Positions 21,477 through 33,841 of a DNA stretch of 64,000 nt are shown piece after piece. Where the stretch lies: contig JBAIZL010000008.1 of assembly GCA_036971475.1 (NCBI GenBank), positions 8,574,163-8,638,162 on the forward strand. The letters run 5' to 3'. The position numbers and the translations under genes were made by a program. Numbering within the stretch: position 1 is the stretch's first letter; each line of letters starts with the position of its first letter. This stretch comes from Prosapia bicincta (taxonomy: Eukaryota; Arthropoda; Insecta; Hemiptera; Cercopidae). Under the pieces are notes generated by a model. It was not told the DNA's origin and did no database searches. It saw only the letters and a program-made list of their open reading frames with translations.

Positions 21477-23873
21477 GTATATCTTTCGATCGCAAAATAA
21501 CAGTAGTTATTATAATACAACTATCTTGTTACTGTGGGGCTTTTTCCCTTTTCTAATCCTACCACACTTAACCAATCCTTGGGAATCCTAACTTCTAGGC
21601 CTTGTTCTGCCTATATAGACAGTTGGTCCCTCAATAAAGGGATCCTAGATACTTGAATTACATTTCTTCAATTCATATCAAATAGAAGGTTTGTGTGTCT
21701 TCCTAAACTCTACCTAAATGTTCACCATCCCTCCAAAGGAGGCAAAATACAATTAATTTGTTCACAGTTTATTGGTTATTACAACTGAAAATATTTATCT
21801 AAGCTTCCTAGGAGGGATTATTTTAGTAGGACAGATATTTTAATTTTTCTATTTGTTTAACTATACTGAGGATATATTTCGTCACTGTCCTAAGGTAGAT
21901 CAATCAAACCTTTTTGAAAATGCATAGGGAATTATTTAAAGAATTGGGTGAAAACTACCAGTTTACTGTTGTGACGCTTTCCGAAACCATTGTTTAATTG
22001 ATAAAGCCTAATCTGCTACTTAGAAAGCCTAACCTGCAGCTTCTTTAGTGGAACAACGCGACGGTTTGGAAATACGTTAGCATAGTATGCTAATAGTTTT
22101 TACTTAGTTGTTGAAACAATTTATTATTTAATCAGAGAAATCAAAACTATAACAACAATCAAACTATTTTTATATTTATTTCGTCTTTTTAATTTGGGAT
22201 GGGTTGGCAATATTGCTCTTAAAAGAATATCAAGTATTGGCTATTAATATCGTTTTACACTAATTATGAATTTCAATCTTGTTACAAAGCGAAACTTGAA
22301 ATATTAGGAAATGTTCTTTTCAGAGAATCGAAAATTGCAAATTATGTACTACTTAGAAAGCAAATCCTTTGAACTAGTTTTACCTACAAAAGTACAAAAT
22401 TCATTCAATTTTTAACTACCTTTGCCTTTATGGTGGGTTCAATCTATTAATTTAAGACGCTTTTAAAAACAACGTACAATTACTTTGTTACACATGAAGA
22501 TAATTTAACAAAGTATAAACTCGAGTTTTCCTACCTTATCTATTATGTACCTTCTCGTCTATCTATGTACAAGACAGTACATTAAAATAGCTTAAAACAC
22601 TCATAAAACGACGGACAAATAATAAATTTATTCTTAAAATGTTAAATTAATTTTCGTTGATTTTCTCTCATGTATGTGAAGAGTCATTTTGTTGCAATAC
22701 TCAAATACATACTTTCCATATGTAAGTATATCTAGGCACATAGGTTGACACTATATGCGATACTGAGATAGTTTCCAATGCTAATGTAATTACTTCTCTT
22801 GATTGTACTCCAGGTTGCCTATCGCGACGTAACAGTAACAACTATATGCATCTTCCTAGTTAGTTTCTTTCCTTTCTCTAATCCTAGTACAATAAATCTA
22901 TTTTTAACGGTCGTGGCTCGTAGATCTCAGGTCTATAGATAGCTTTAACTTAATGAAATCCCACCTCCTGGCTCACTTTCTCTGTAGTATAGAATTAGAC
23001 AGTATTTGCCACTACCTAAATTCGTCATTTATAATATTTCTAAGAACATCGAAATAGTCGTATTGTGTGTTACAGGTCTTTATTATATTAATTATATGGT
23101 CACTAGTGGAGGAAAAAGGGAAGATTTTTCAATATATTATCTAGGTTCCTTTAAAAGTGTTTTCTTAATATTTCTCCCTAAGAGACAAGAAAAATATCTT
23201 TTTAGGGGTACAGAATAACGTTTATCAGAGTTCAACAAAAGAAAAGAAACTAGATATTTTGAAGATTTAAAGATTTTCCGGCGCTCTGTGTTATCCGGAT
23301 AATCAAATGGTCTCTAATGGCTCCACTGAAACTGATGTTTTACACTGCAAATAATCCAGAAAATATTTTAGTTTTTTTTCTTCAAAGTTTTCATAAATAT
23401 AATATATTTAAGCTACTTTCACAGTCAAGTTATTTTATTAAAATTTATCATCGCAGTTAATATATTCGTTGAAACAAACTTCAGTTTACATTCTCTCATG
23501 AGACATTTTCGTTCTTTCGCTTTGGACAATTTTTTTATTTTCCCAAATCACTGTACATATTCTCTGTTCTTCATCAGTTACAACTCTTAATTTTATATGT
23601 ACTTATAATCTTTTCTAAAAATATTTTTAATCTACGGTGAAAATATTCTTTTAACGAAAGGCTACAGTTCATAATTAATGAACGGTGCAAATTTTTTTAC
23701 AAAATGCAGTACATATTTAATACTTTCACAACATTAACTTTTATTGTATTTTAATCTGGAAACTTTCCAGTTTACATATTCCCCCGTTATCCTTCTGAGA
23801 AAGACAGTAATCAATAGGTCAGCCTAGTTTGTAATTATATTGTAATAGATGTTCTAGATTCTATTTTTGTTGT
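21473..23873. other. Non-coding DNA, nothing recognised
   Basis: Segments near 21480-21570 and 22815-22900 share TCTAATCCTA, AACAGTA and neighbouring motifs in the same order, so they may be two old copies of one repeat. The plus frame 23006-23218 has no domain. Confidence 0.45.
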
Positions 23874-23929
23874 AATAAACCATTCTGATGATAAAGACAC
23901 GGGGTTCGAAATGTACATAAGGGTTTATT
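23874..23929 (+). ncRNA. Hammerhead relic, family A, with long stem I
   Basis: CTGATGA (23885-23891), extra U, GAA (23908-23910), stem III ATGTACAT (23911-23918), cleavage-site A (23919), then AGGGTTTATT. Stem I is long: AATAAACC (23874-23881) pairs with GGTTTATT (23922-23929), plus an inner A-T and G-U pair. The stem II region (23893-23907) does not form a convincing helix, so the copy is probably inactive. Weak traces of the family A end (TTTGTGGTGTG) follow near 23965. Confidence 0.6.
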
Positions 23930-25120
23930 CTTAGCACTTTTGTATTAATTATTTTTGATTATATTTGTGGTGTGTTTATTCTTAATAGTTTTATTATTTT
24001 TTTCATCTGAAAATTTCTCACAAAGTATTTTTTTAAAAATAAATTTAGAAAGTTGGAAAAAACAGATATTTGGAATTTGTTTCAAAGAAATGTTTTTAAA
24101 GCAAGAAGATAATTAAGTTGGCATGACAAAGTCAGTTGAAAGGAAAAGTTTTTTACGCATTTTTAAGAAGTGAATATAATCTTAAACTTATTACAAGTCT
24201 CTCAACCGCTTCTGGCTATGCCTTGGAACTTTTTACATCTGTCCCAAGACGCACTCTCCTGGAGATTTTTATAAACAAGATGTAGATACTTCAAAAGACG
24301 CTGGAGTAGTAAGTGTTTACTAAATATGTTTTACATTTCAAACTTTGATTCGAAAAATATTTAACTTTTGTAACAATGCATTACAGAATGTATTTTTTAA
24401 AGTAATTGAGACTGTAAAGTATGGTTTTGTAAGATCTTAGCTATATTGCATCGATGTTTAAAAAAATTCAGATGTAAGAATTTATGTAATTAGGAACTAT
24501 TTAATCCATAAACATGTGACTCTGACACAACTGGGCAGAATAAAATATTATAAGGGATAGTAGACAGAACTCTAATTAATAGGGATGTAGCGCAATATCG
24601 GATACAGCGTATGTGCAACTTTTACATGAGTAACCTATCTCTCACTCACCTTCAACTGTGATAGAGATATTACTCTATCTATAAAAATATATGTAAACAT
24701 AGAAACAATGGCAGAAAAAATAAATTTACCATAGTAAACACTATAGAAAGAAAAATATTTAATTACAACTTGAAAAAAGGATTTAAGCAACGCAAAATAT
24801 CTCTGACATGGTCCTGGGATTCGTGAATAAAAATTTTGTTTCCCCATAACAGGAAGACGTCTATTTGTAACCGCATTAGAGAGAAAGTCTGGTTGCGGCA
24901 ATAACGTACGTATTTACTGCATGACTCTAACAGCCTGGTGTCTATAATGGTACATTCTGTTACATTTGATTTCTTATTCGTTTCTTCCTTCAGATACTTG
25001 TAACAAGAAGATGCGCCTTTATACGGAAATAAAGCGAAGTAAGCACTTAATGCTCATGGTTCATTCTGTAAACTCCATACCCGTGCACCTTTATATCCTT
25101 CATACTACTCATATCACTGG
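23930..25120. other. Non-coding DNA, nothing recognised
   Basis: The minus frame 24635-24901 lacks any domain. No RNA gene or element recognised. Confidence 0.5.
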
Positions 25121-25635
25121 TCGATAATATGCAATAATCAGGTGCCATAATTGTAATCATAGTCGATAATATGCAATAATCAGTTGCCAAAATTGTAATC
25201 ATAGTCGATAATATGCAATAATCAGGTGCCATAATTGTAATCATAGTCGATAATATGCAATAATCAGTTGCCAAAATTGTAATCATAGTCGATAATATGC
25301 AATAATCAGTTGCCATAATTGTAATCATAGTCGATAATATGCAATAATCAGTTGCCAAAATTGTAATCATAGTCGATAATACGCAATAATCAGGTGCCAT
25401 AATTGTAATCATAGTCGATAATATGCAATAATCAGTTGCCAAAATTGTAATCATAGTCGATAATATGCAATAATCAGTTGCCATAATTGTAATCATAGTC
25501 GATAATATGCAATAATCAGTTGCCATAATTGTTATCATAGTCGATAATATGCAATAATCAGTTGCCATAATTGTAATCATAGTCGATAATATGCAATAAT
25601 CAGTTGCCATAATTGTAATCATAGTCGATAATATA
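25121..25635. repeat. 42-bp minisatellite, about 12 units, with dimer structure
   Basis: The unit starts TCGATAATATGCAATAATCA and ends in ATTGTAATCATAG. Two sites vary (GGTGCCAT, GTTGCCAA, GTTGCCAT). Over part of the array the GGTGCCAT and GTTGCCAA types alternate, giving an 84-bp higher-order repeat. The minus-strand open frame is a 14-residue periodic peptide caused by the period being a multiple of 3. Confidence 0.95.
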
Positions 25636-27540
25636 ATAACCTTATTAAAATCCAACATACAAGAAAATATGTAAAAAATAATATTTGGCCGCAACTATCT
25701 AGGCTCCTTGGATTTTATATCACAATTAAAGAGAGTTTAAAGAAATCTACCTACAGAAACCCTCACGAGAGGTACCAATTCACTCAGCTAGGAAGAGAAA
25801 TTTATATCTCAGATATATGGTATATCTATTGACAGATAATGTACAGCGTAGTGAAGTTATTCTGCATACAATTTGGGTCTTTATTGTTTATGGAGGATAA
25901 CATACAAACAAAGCACAATAAAGCGGATATTTTATACCACAGCGTGAGATTCTGGAGTTTTAAGCTAGGGAACAATAGTCTTTGTATCAGAAACTAAAGT
26001 CGGAAATTAAACCATCAAAATAACGAATCCACAAGAAAAATCACAAACTAGCATAAACTCATAAAAGCAATATACACCACTACAACAATGTTGCACCTTT
26101 ATAGTCTAGAAGTCTATTTTAGCTGTCAATGTTGTGAACCCGTGAAGAAAAATGGCTTTCCTAGTGAGATATTTAGAAACGGATGGAGATGGGCGTGTTT
26201 AAAACATAAACTACTTGTTATTTTTCAACAAAAAAGGCCAGAATTGCATATAAACTTTTTACTAGATGGATATAAACATAATCTTCAAAAGAGGCTAAAA
26301 TTATGTTTTTAATATTTTTAAACATGGCCTTATTTAGGACTACATGACTCATATAGTGGAGGTAGCTGAAGAGCGCGAAATATATCTCAAGAGCCTGGTA
26401 GCGAAAGAGTCTCGGAGGTAACTGAAGAGCTGGACATGTGAATACAGAAGGAAATACCGTCTTTAAGTCGGTGTTCCTGTTGAGAAATATTCTCCTTATA
26501 AATACAGTTCAGTTGATTTAATGTTATGTTTACTTAGGTTCATTTTACTTCAGTGGTTTAGAAATGATTTAGCTTTGAATGGCAGAATCATATAAACTCT
26601 TTATTCTAGTAAAGCCTTCAATAAAATTTTCTTACTAGTAATTTTTCAGATCTTTAGTTGCCACCCGCTCTTCATTCTTTTTATATTATGGAACATATAC
26701 AAACCACTGCAAATCCTACACACAGTTTTTCAATAAAATAAAAAACATAAAATATTAAGATCAGTGGTCATTGTAGACTATCTTGCAAAATAATACTGTT
26801 TGTAATAAAAACACAATTCAAATTTATAAATAACCAACTAAAACCACATAATTCTCAAATAAGATAACTCAACGAACTCATTCACTCAGAACGATTACAG
26901 TTCTCTTTTGGTTTAAATATTGTAATAATATCCACCAACTTCTGGTTAATACAAATTTTAAATAAGACCCATTGCCTAAAGTTAGATATACAAAATATGT
27001 TTATTACGTGTAGGCCTATATGTAAACGAAATTGTGTTCTGGTATTTATGGGTTAAAAGTGAAAATTGCAGGCAACAATAATTTCAACTTACATATTGAG
27101 TAATCATTCTGGGTATAAACAATATGAATATACAGACATATACGTCTAGATCTACATAGTAGGGTTTTGTGTGTAGTGTATATGTTTACACAAATTATCT
27201 GACGCTCTTTGTTGGGTAATGGGTATATTAAGCAAACACTAGGCAAGAAACGGATGCACCGTGTTTTACTCGTGCACAAAGTATCCGTGGTTGAAACAAG
27301 TTGTAACTGTTGCATTTAGGCGGAGAGTTGTAGTGAACGCTTTTGGTAGAAGCTGGTAAAGTGATATAAACAGATCTACTGAGGAGTTAAGGAGTTACCT
27401 TGGCATTAAGCTCACTTTACGTGTCGTTTGCACTTAATATAGTTGCGAAATACATTCAAGTGTCTATATATGTGTGTGTGTGTATATATATATATCTTAG
27501 ATATCCTAGTTTACCATACAAATACCTCGTGCGTCCCTCG
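25636..27540. other. Non-coding DNA, nothing recognised
   Basis: CTGAAGAGCGCGAAATATATC at 26366-26386 has both hammerhead core boxes, but only four bases lie between them, so no stem II can form. One TAGGCCTA palindrome at 27011-27018. The frames at 26088-26312 and 27046-27315 show no domain. Confidence 0.5.
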
Positions 27541-27697
27541 GAAAGCATACCTGTCTCACCTAAAACACAACTGGGACGTAGATTACTTACACTGTATGTA
27601 CAAGGTTAGGAATGGAGAGGAAAGCATACCTGTCTCACCTAAAACACAACTGGGACGTAGATTACTTACACTGTATGTACAAGGTTAGGAATGGAGC
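27541..27697 (+). repeat. 79-bp tandem duplication
   Basis: GAAAGCATACCTGTCTCACC begins at 27541 and again at 27620. The two copies are essentially identical through AAGGTTAGGAATGGAG, so the duplication is recent. 79 is not a multiple of 3, and no reading frame is conserved across it. Confidence 0.92.
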
Positions 27698-28776
27698 TAG
27701 ACGCAACGGCATATCTTAAGCCCTTATCCGTTTCTGGAAGAAAAGGCAGAAACTTGTATTATACTAAACTACATAACGAGCTAACAAACTTCATTAATCA
27801 TTAGTGAGATGCACCATGAAACCTTAAATTTTTAAAGATACTCACTCAAGCCTGTTAAAAGGAGAAAGTCATAAACAAAAGAAGGATGTAAATTGGAGAG
27901 AGACGCAATCGAAGCAAAACAGGTTTTATGAAAGTGAAGTGGAAAACACACACGCGCACAATACCTTTCTTTCTTTTAATCTTTGTAGTGGTCATTCTAA
28001 CTCAATTATTCTTTTCAGTTAAAATATAAATTTGTCTTTAGGTAGAATTACAAATGATGTATGAAAAATGTTTTTATATCAAGGTGAGTTCTAAGGCGAC
28101 TAAGTAAAGCCTTTAGATATATGAAAGTACCTTTTTTTTTAGTAATTTCTGCCTACGACAATACTGTCATTTTCGTGAGGCGAATGAGTAGTTGTCAGGT
28201 AGTATATTCTTCTACCACGTCTAAAGTGAATAAAATGACATGTGTCTGTCGTCGAAGCTTAGGCTTGAGATATACTCTCCTGTTTATACATTTTTTTTGA
28301 TTTTTCTACCGATTGTCATAAAGATAATACACGTCAATTCTAATTACTATTGCTTATTATTTTTATTATCATTATTATTAATCCGTATACAAAGATTTAA
28401 ATGACAAAACCTATTATTTGTAGACCTTTTGCTTAATGCCATTTTATTACGAAAAGCAGATGGGTCATCGTATTAGAAGTAGGTCTGTATTTATATATAC
28501 ATCCAAATTACTGATATATCTTTTACAGTTTGAAAAGGTAATTGCATTTAGGTTGTAGTTATTGCTGCTTAAAGTAGCTCAATAGTAATACCTAGATACT
28601 CTCAGTACGAAGCTTATGTAGGAAAAAACTGAGAGTAAAGGATGAATGGGTCTTAAAACTTTAAAATTCTAATGCGATTAATTTGTTTGTAAAAGTTTTA
28701 AGCAGCTTTGTTGGCTTTCGTTTGTACTATAAATGTTAATTTAACAAAGTCGGATTTATACAAAGTACTTACGTTG
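27698..28776. other. Non-coding DNA up to the duplication boundary
   Basis: Nothing recognised. Short ATT/ATTATT runs at about 28360-28380. Confidence 0.5.
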
Positions 28777-28777
28777 T

Positions 28778-31743
28778 ATGTTGTTTGTTTTATGAGGAGG
28801 TATATAACTTTGGGTTTGTATTAGAGGAGCTTCATTTTAGAAAATAATTATAGGTTATTATTGCTATTCTCGTACATGTGGGATATTATAAAGACACAAA
28901 TATAGCTGGCAAGGAAGAAATATTGTGTGGGCCTACCTTTGAGAGGAAATTTAGCATAAATACTAGAGCTATGGTAAATCTGTAGACTCGGTTTACGGCG
29001 TGGCTTTTATTAAAAAAGTAAAAATCGTTCAAATTCATAACATTAAATTCCAACAATGAGATAACGGATAGGTATAATAATGAGGCGCATGCCATCAAAC
29101 AAGGTCAGTTACAAAAGTGGTATTTTTTTTTGGAAACTCATGCCTAGAGATAAATTCAATTATTCATATGTGATTGGTTAAGAGAATATTCGACTTAGGG
29201 CTAAATAACTGGTAAATTTTAGTTTTTCGGCCGCTAAAATGAAGCTAGCTAAGTATTCATCAGTTTCTACAATAAGAACTTATTAACTGTTAACAAATTT
29301 TTGAAGTAAAATTTCTATAGCGACACAGAAAAACTATAGGTCACATCAAAGGTTGTTAAATTATAACATATGATATCCTATACCAGCTGATTTTATGTTA
29401 TACGTTATGTTTTAACAAGTAGGTTATGTTATATTTTGAACTTTGGTTACGAAAAACGTTAATATTAAATAGTTTTGATCAGGAAATAAATATAATAATT
29501 TATGTAAATTTTAATTAATATCAATACAACGATAATAATAAATTATTATTTTCCAATCTAATTGTTGAAATAAAAATATAAATATTCCTAAATGCTCCTG
29601 ATACTTTTTAACTGATTTCATTTAATTTGTTAGGTAAATTTATATTTAGTATACATCTAATAAATGCTTTATGTTAACTACATTATTTGATTATTAAGTA
29701 CAATAAATATATTTCTTTATCAAATCCGTTCCTCAAATAAAATATACAAATTTAATGAAAAATGAACTAACTCATATATTCTGTGATTTTTATTGACAAT
29801 TTTGCAAAAATAATAGCTATATTTGGTTATTTGTATATCAAATTTTGATGTTAAATGTAATGAATCTGTATTATTGTTTCTAAAGATTTTAATATCTGGT
29901 GGTTACATTTGTGTCACCTAAATTCATATTAGTTTTAGAATATTAATTGAAAATAAAGAATTGAAATTTTTTCAGATAGTTTTTAAAACATTATTACATA
30001 AAAAACGGTTGTCCACAGGAATGCAAAGTTTTAAAACACCTTGTGGTGGGAAGAAGCAGAGGAAGTGAAACATTCCGAAGAGAAAATGTAAATAATTTAT
30101 AACAATATAGTTTATAAGATGCAGACAAAGTAAAAGTCAAACATTTTATTTACCAGAAACAACATCATCCATAGCTTTCTTAAATTGTTACGACTATATA
30201 GGAGATGCCCATTTTAAGGGTAATATCCCATGGTTAGGAATACATAGTACTATTTTTCGGACAGTCTACTCAGTTATTGTGGAAAATGGGATTGTTGTTC
30301 ATTCTGAGGTGAAACTGCCACTGTCTCTGCCACTGCCGTTGCCATTGGTAATTTTTTTTGAGCTGCAACGATTTAAAGAAGTGGGAATTTATATAAATTA
30401 ATATGAAAATCACAAGGAAATTGAATCTCGCGTTTGTCGACTCGCTACCTTGCAGTTCATAAAAAACGTGGAAAAGAAAACTTAAAAGGAATTTAGATTA
30501 TTTATGTAAACCCGGACTTCGAGCATATTCTATAATTTCAAGCTTAAATTGTTTTGTTAGATGAAGATAGTCTAAGGTACTTCAAATGTGCAACATTACT
30601 GTTTTACGTTACTAATATGACATTAATTTTGCTAGATTTTAATCTCTTCAAAAGACTGAAAACTTTAGCTGAATGCACTGTTGTTAGTCACATTATTGCC
30701 ATAAGAGTTTTAACTTCTTTATACTCTTATTTCACAATATACATATGGCACAGCGTGTGCATTATGAAAGGTCTTACCTAAGGATCAAAGTTGAGAAGAG
30801 GGATTTGGTACAGCAAGTGGCCGAAGATTAAGGGAGACTTTATTTACGCTTGACCTAAATGTAAGGAACACGCTACTCCTTCAGACTATTTCAAACGGAT
30901 GAAATAAGTTTAAAATTCGGTCGAGGGCACTATCGTTATACAACAGTGAAAGAATTTATAGGAGTACAGAATTTGTAGAAGTAAGTTTGATAGGTTGTGG
31001 ATGTGGTTAAATATGTTTATTCACATGTTTGTCTTAATGTTATTTAATTTATTACAGTTAATTACCATAGTACGTGTTGGATATAGCAATCTCCAATATT
31101 ATACAGAGTTGGATCTGCACAGTACAAATATATATTATTTACGTAGAGAATAAAATACGGCGTTTATCTTGGTTAGGTTTATCTGATTTAGGTTTATATT
31201 CCTACCTTAATATCGTAAAACTCATTGTACATCCACATTACTTGAAGGTGATAGTACTCCTTTACAATACAAAGCTCAAGTATTTGCTCGTTATATTTTC
31301 GTAGCTTGTCTGTTTGGTTCACTGACTTTATCAAAGTTTTGGTTGTTTAGGGCAGTCACGACCCTGGGTGTCCTATTCTGGTAAAGGAATTGCTTAAGCA
31401 GCTTGAGTACTTATACAATACCATTAGTCTCAATATAGATATATTATTGGACAAAATTCCATGTTGACATATTTTATTATTAGCATTTTTGTATATAATG
31501 CTGAATCAATGTGAAATAGCACTTTATAAAACCCTTTGTTAGATGGTTATAGTTTAGATATAAATTGGATGTGGGATGTTTTAGAACCTAAAATATTCGA
31601 ACTATTTATCTCATTTCTACCACTTCTGGAATTCAAGTTAAAATATTTTTAATAAGCTGTTTAAATAAGTAAAACCTTTAATTCAAAAAGTACAACCTCT
31701 ACTTAAACATGTAAAAGCGTACATAAAATATTTTATTCAAACT
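28778..31743. other. Copy 1, 5' part: non-coding
   Basis: No gene recognised. Poly-pyrimidine-like CTGCCACTGTCTCTGCCACT around 30310. The frame at 30554-30781 is present but altered in copy 2, with no domain. Confidence 0.5.
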
Positions 31744-31751
31744 TTGTATAT
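31744..31751 (+). repeat. LINE target-site duplication, 5' copy
   Basis: TTGTATAT, repeated at 33003-33010. The empty site in copy 2 has a single TTGTATAT in CTTTGTATATTTGAATT. Confidence 0.8.
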
Positions 31752-32805
31752 ATTTGGATTCAGGCGAGGACACTCTACGGTGGAACAGGTGCATCGACTA
31801 ATTGACATCATTGAAAAAGCTTTGGAAGGTGAGGAGGTCTGCTCGATTGTCTTCCTGGATGTTTCACAAGCCTTCGATAAAGTTTGGCATGAAGGCTTGA
31901 TTCACAAACTCAACATGTTTCTGCCAGCCCAGTTTGTGAATCTACTGAAATCGTACATATCGAACAGACTGTTTCGAGTAAACCACGAATCTACGTATTC
32001 TGACTTCAAGGAAATACAAGCTGGAGTCCCACAAGGCAGCGTATTGGGACCAATCCTGTACTTGCTGTACACCAGTGATCTTCCGCAAACAGCCAACGTC
32101 ATCACGGCCACTTTCGCAGACGACACAGCAAACGCAGCGACAGCGAAAACCGTTCAAGAATCGACAACACGCTTACAAAGATCAAACGATTCAGTTGAGG
32201 CTTGGACCAAGAAATGGCGCATCAAACTCAACGACCAGAAGGCAGTCCATGTGAACTTTACAAACAAGAGGATCCCAAACCCTCAGAGGCTCGAAATGAA
32301 TGGAAGTGTTATCCCATATCATGATTCAGCTAAATATCTCGGCATGAATCTTGATGCAAAAGCCAAATGGGTCGAGCATGTCAAAATAAAACTCACAGAA
32401 CTCCAGACTCGCTACAGGCAAATGTATTGGCTACTCGGTCGAAATTCACGGGTATCAATATACAACAAGCTATTGGTATATAACCAAATCCTCAAACCGG
32501 TTTGGACGTATGGTATACAGCTTTGGGGCTGTGCCAGCAAATGTCACATACAAGGGATACAACGCTTCCAGAACAAAGTACTAAGAAACATCGCCAACGC
32601 TCCTTGGTATGTGCGTAACAGTGACTTGCATTGCGATCTTGGTGTACCCATGGTCGAGGAAGTCATAAAACAGAACGCCATCAAACACGTAAATCGGCTC
32701 ACTCAACACGAAAATCCTGAGGCACTGAGACTTCTCGACAACAACCACCTGACAAGACGACTCAAAAGGACAAAACCATTTGAACTCGTTGAACGACAAG
32801 AGTGA
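31744..32805 (+). CDS. Jockey-clade LINE reverse transcriptase, 5'-truncated ORF2
   Basis: Enzyme that copies LINE RNA into DNA at a nicked target. Counting from the TTG at 31744 (the first codons are flank; element sequence begins at FGFRRGHST, residues 4-12), the RT motifs occur in order: FLDVSQAFDKVWH (37-49, catalytic Asp39), AGVPQGSVLGP (93-103), FADD (124-127, catalytic Asp126/127), a thumb segment with KYLGMNLD, and the C-terminal region with QLWGCAS and NKVLRNIANAPW typical of Jockey-type proteins. Stop TGA at 32803-32805. The apurinic-type endonuclease and the RT fingers that should precede are missing, and there is no true start codon, so it is not expected to work alone. All three catalytic aspartates are kept and there is no frameshift. 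The clade call (Jockey) is by motif recognition only. Confidence 0.9.
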   Translation: MYIFGFRRGHSTVEQVHRLIDIIEKALEGEEVCSIVFLDVSQAFDKVWHEGLIHKLNMFLPAQFVNLLKSYISNRLFRVNHESTYSDFKEIQAGVPQGSVLGPILYLLYTSDLPQTANVITATFADDTANAATAKTVQESTTRLQRSNDSVEAWTKKWRIKLNDQKAVHVNFTNKRIPNPQRLEMNGSVIPYHDSAKYLGMNLDAKAKWVEHVKIKLTELQTRYRQMYWLLGRNSRVSIYNKLLVYNQILKPVWTYGIQLWGCASKCHIQGIQRFQNKVLRNIANAPWYVRNSDLHCDLGVPMVEEVIKQNAIKHVNRLTQHENPEALRLLDNNHLTRRLKRTKPFELVERQE

Positions 32806-32942
32806 CAACAATACTCTTCCTCACGCCGGTTGGCTTCCAACATCAAACAAGATACAATAGAAATCAATGGATTCTTTGTAATATAAGCTAAAATATAATT
32901 ATTAAATGTAAATTAATGGTTGGTCAGAAATGACCAGTTTTA

Positions 32943-33002
<60 letters not shown>
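31752..33002 (+). mobile_element. 5'-truncated Jockey-like LINE insertion
   Basis: A ~1.25 kb insert is present in copy 1 and absent from copy 2 at ~49735. It starts within the reverse transcriptase, continues through the end of ORF2 and a ~140-bp 3' UTR, and ends in a 56-A tail (32945-33000) and an 8-bp direct repeat. 5' truncation, a poly(A) tail and a TSD are the marks of target-primed reverse transcription. The insert is visibly richer in G+C than its surroundings, and its frame is unbroken, so the insertion is young. Two C bases follow the A tail before the TSD. Confidence 0.92.
32921..32936 (+). promoter_or_regulatory. 3' UTR hairpin with GAAA tetraloop
   Basis: TGGTCA (32921-32926), loop GAAA, TGACCA (32931-32936): a perfect 6-bp stem with a GNRA tetraloop, 8 bp before the poly(A). 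3' stem-loops can be recognised by LINE reverse transcriptases; that role here is inferred. Confidence 0.6.
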
Positions 33003-33004
<2 letters not shown>

Positions 33005-33120
33005 GTATATTTGAATTACAAAGCAATCATATTCAGAGGAAATTATTACAAACCAAACTACTGATGTATAACTACATTTGTAGTTGTAGATAATTGCTTT
33101 GTAATTGAAATATACATGAA
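33003..33120. mobile_element. Decayed family A hammerhead palindrome (copy 1)
   Basis: AATTACAAAGCAATCAT...CAGAGG (33014-33039) is an imperfect inverted match to AATTGCTTTGTAATTGAAAT (~33090-33109). Both arms retain hammerhead stem II and GAAA/ATATACAT-like remnants, but neither has an intact CTGANGA. The LINE integrated into its left edge. The copy 2 equivalent is ~49733-49860. Confidence 0.55.
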
Positions 33121-33841
33121 ATATGGGTTTAAATAAAAAGTTTTTTCTGTGGTCAATAAATGTTATTTATTAAAATTTCATTCTTACCTATTTTGCTTTA
33201 TTTACCATTAGTTTTTAAAAATAATTCTTTAAAGCGACAAAAAATTTTGAATTTTATTACCTTAAATTATAGGTAATACGTTAATTATTACCTTAATTAT
33301 AAGTAGTACTTTTTAAAATTTGGACTTATAGACTACTTTGCTAACAATTTCTAAGGCTTAAAGTTAGATTGTCGTTCTTTTTAGACCAGTTGTAGTCCCT
33401 AAAAATGTTGAAGATACAGCAATATAGATTTTAGTAACAAAATTTGTATTGTTTTTGACTTATTGTGATAACTGGATGACAATATTTAAGGAATAGGAGA
33501 AATAAGACAAGTAGTTTGTAACATAAGTGTAAGATTTAAAAAAATATGTTTTCATTATAAACTAACATAGTTTATTTTAAAATTTCCGTGTTGTTTAAAA
33601 ACATATTTATTGTAACTATTGATTTTACAAACTTTATCTAAATTTTTATTGGTTCAAAATTATTTATTTCCTCCAATAGTTTTATAAAAGTAACACGAAT
33701 ATTTTAAATTATGAATGTATTATTGTGGTCAACTCTTTTGCATTTTAATTTATTACTGAATTGACTAATGTACACAATTATATTGTATTTCAGACTGGAA
33801 AAGAGCAACAAATTAGTTGCAACAAGAATCGTAATTCTACT
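33121..33841. other. Copy 1 non-coding stretch
   Basis: AT-rich; TTACCTTAAATTAT-type short repeats near 33260-33310. No gene. Confidence 0.5.

Noticed and set aside
25047..25694. 215-codon minus-strand frame as a repetitive protein
   Set aside because: It is a translation of a 42-bp minisatellite; unit length divisible by 3 keeps it open without selection.
26366..26386. CTGAAGA...GAAA resembling a hammerhead
   Set aside because: Only GCGC lies between the boxes, so stem II cannot form, and the bases for stem I do not pair.
31902..32811. Minus-strand frames within the LINE
   Set aside because: Shadow frames of the reverse transcriptase coding strand.
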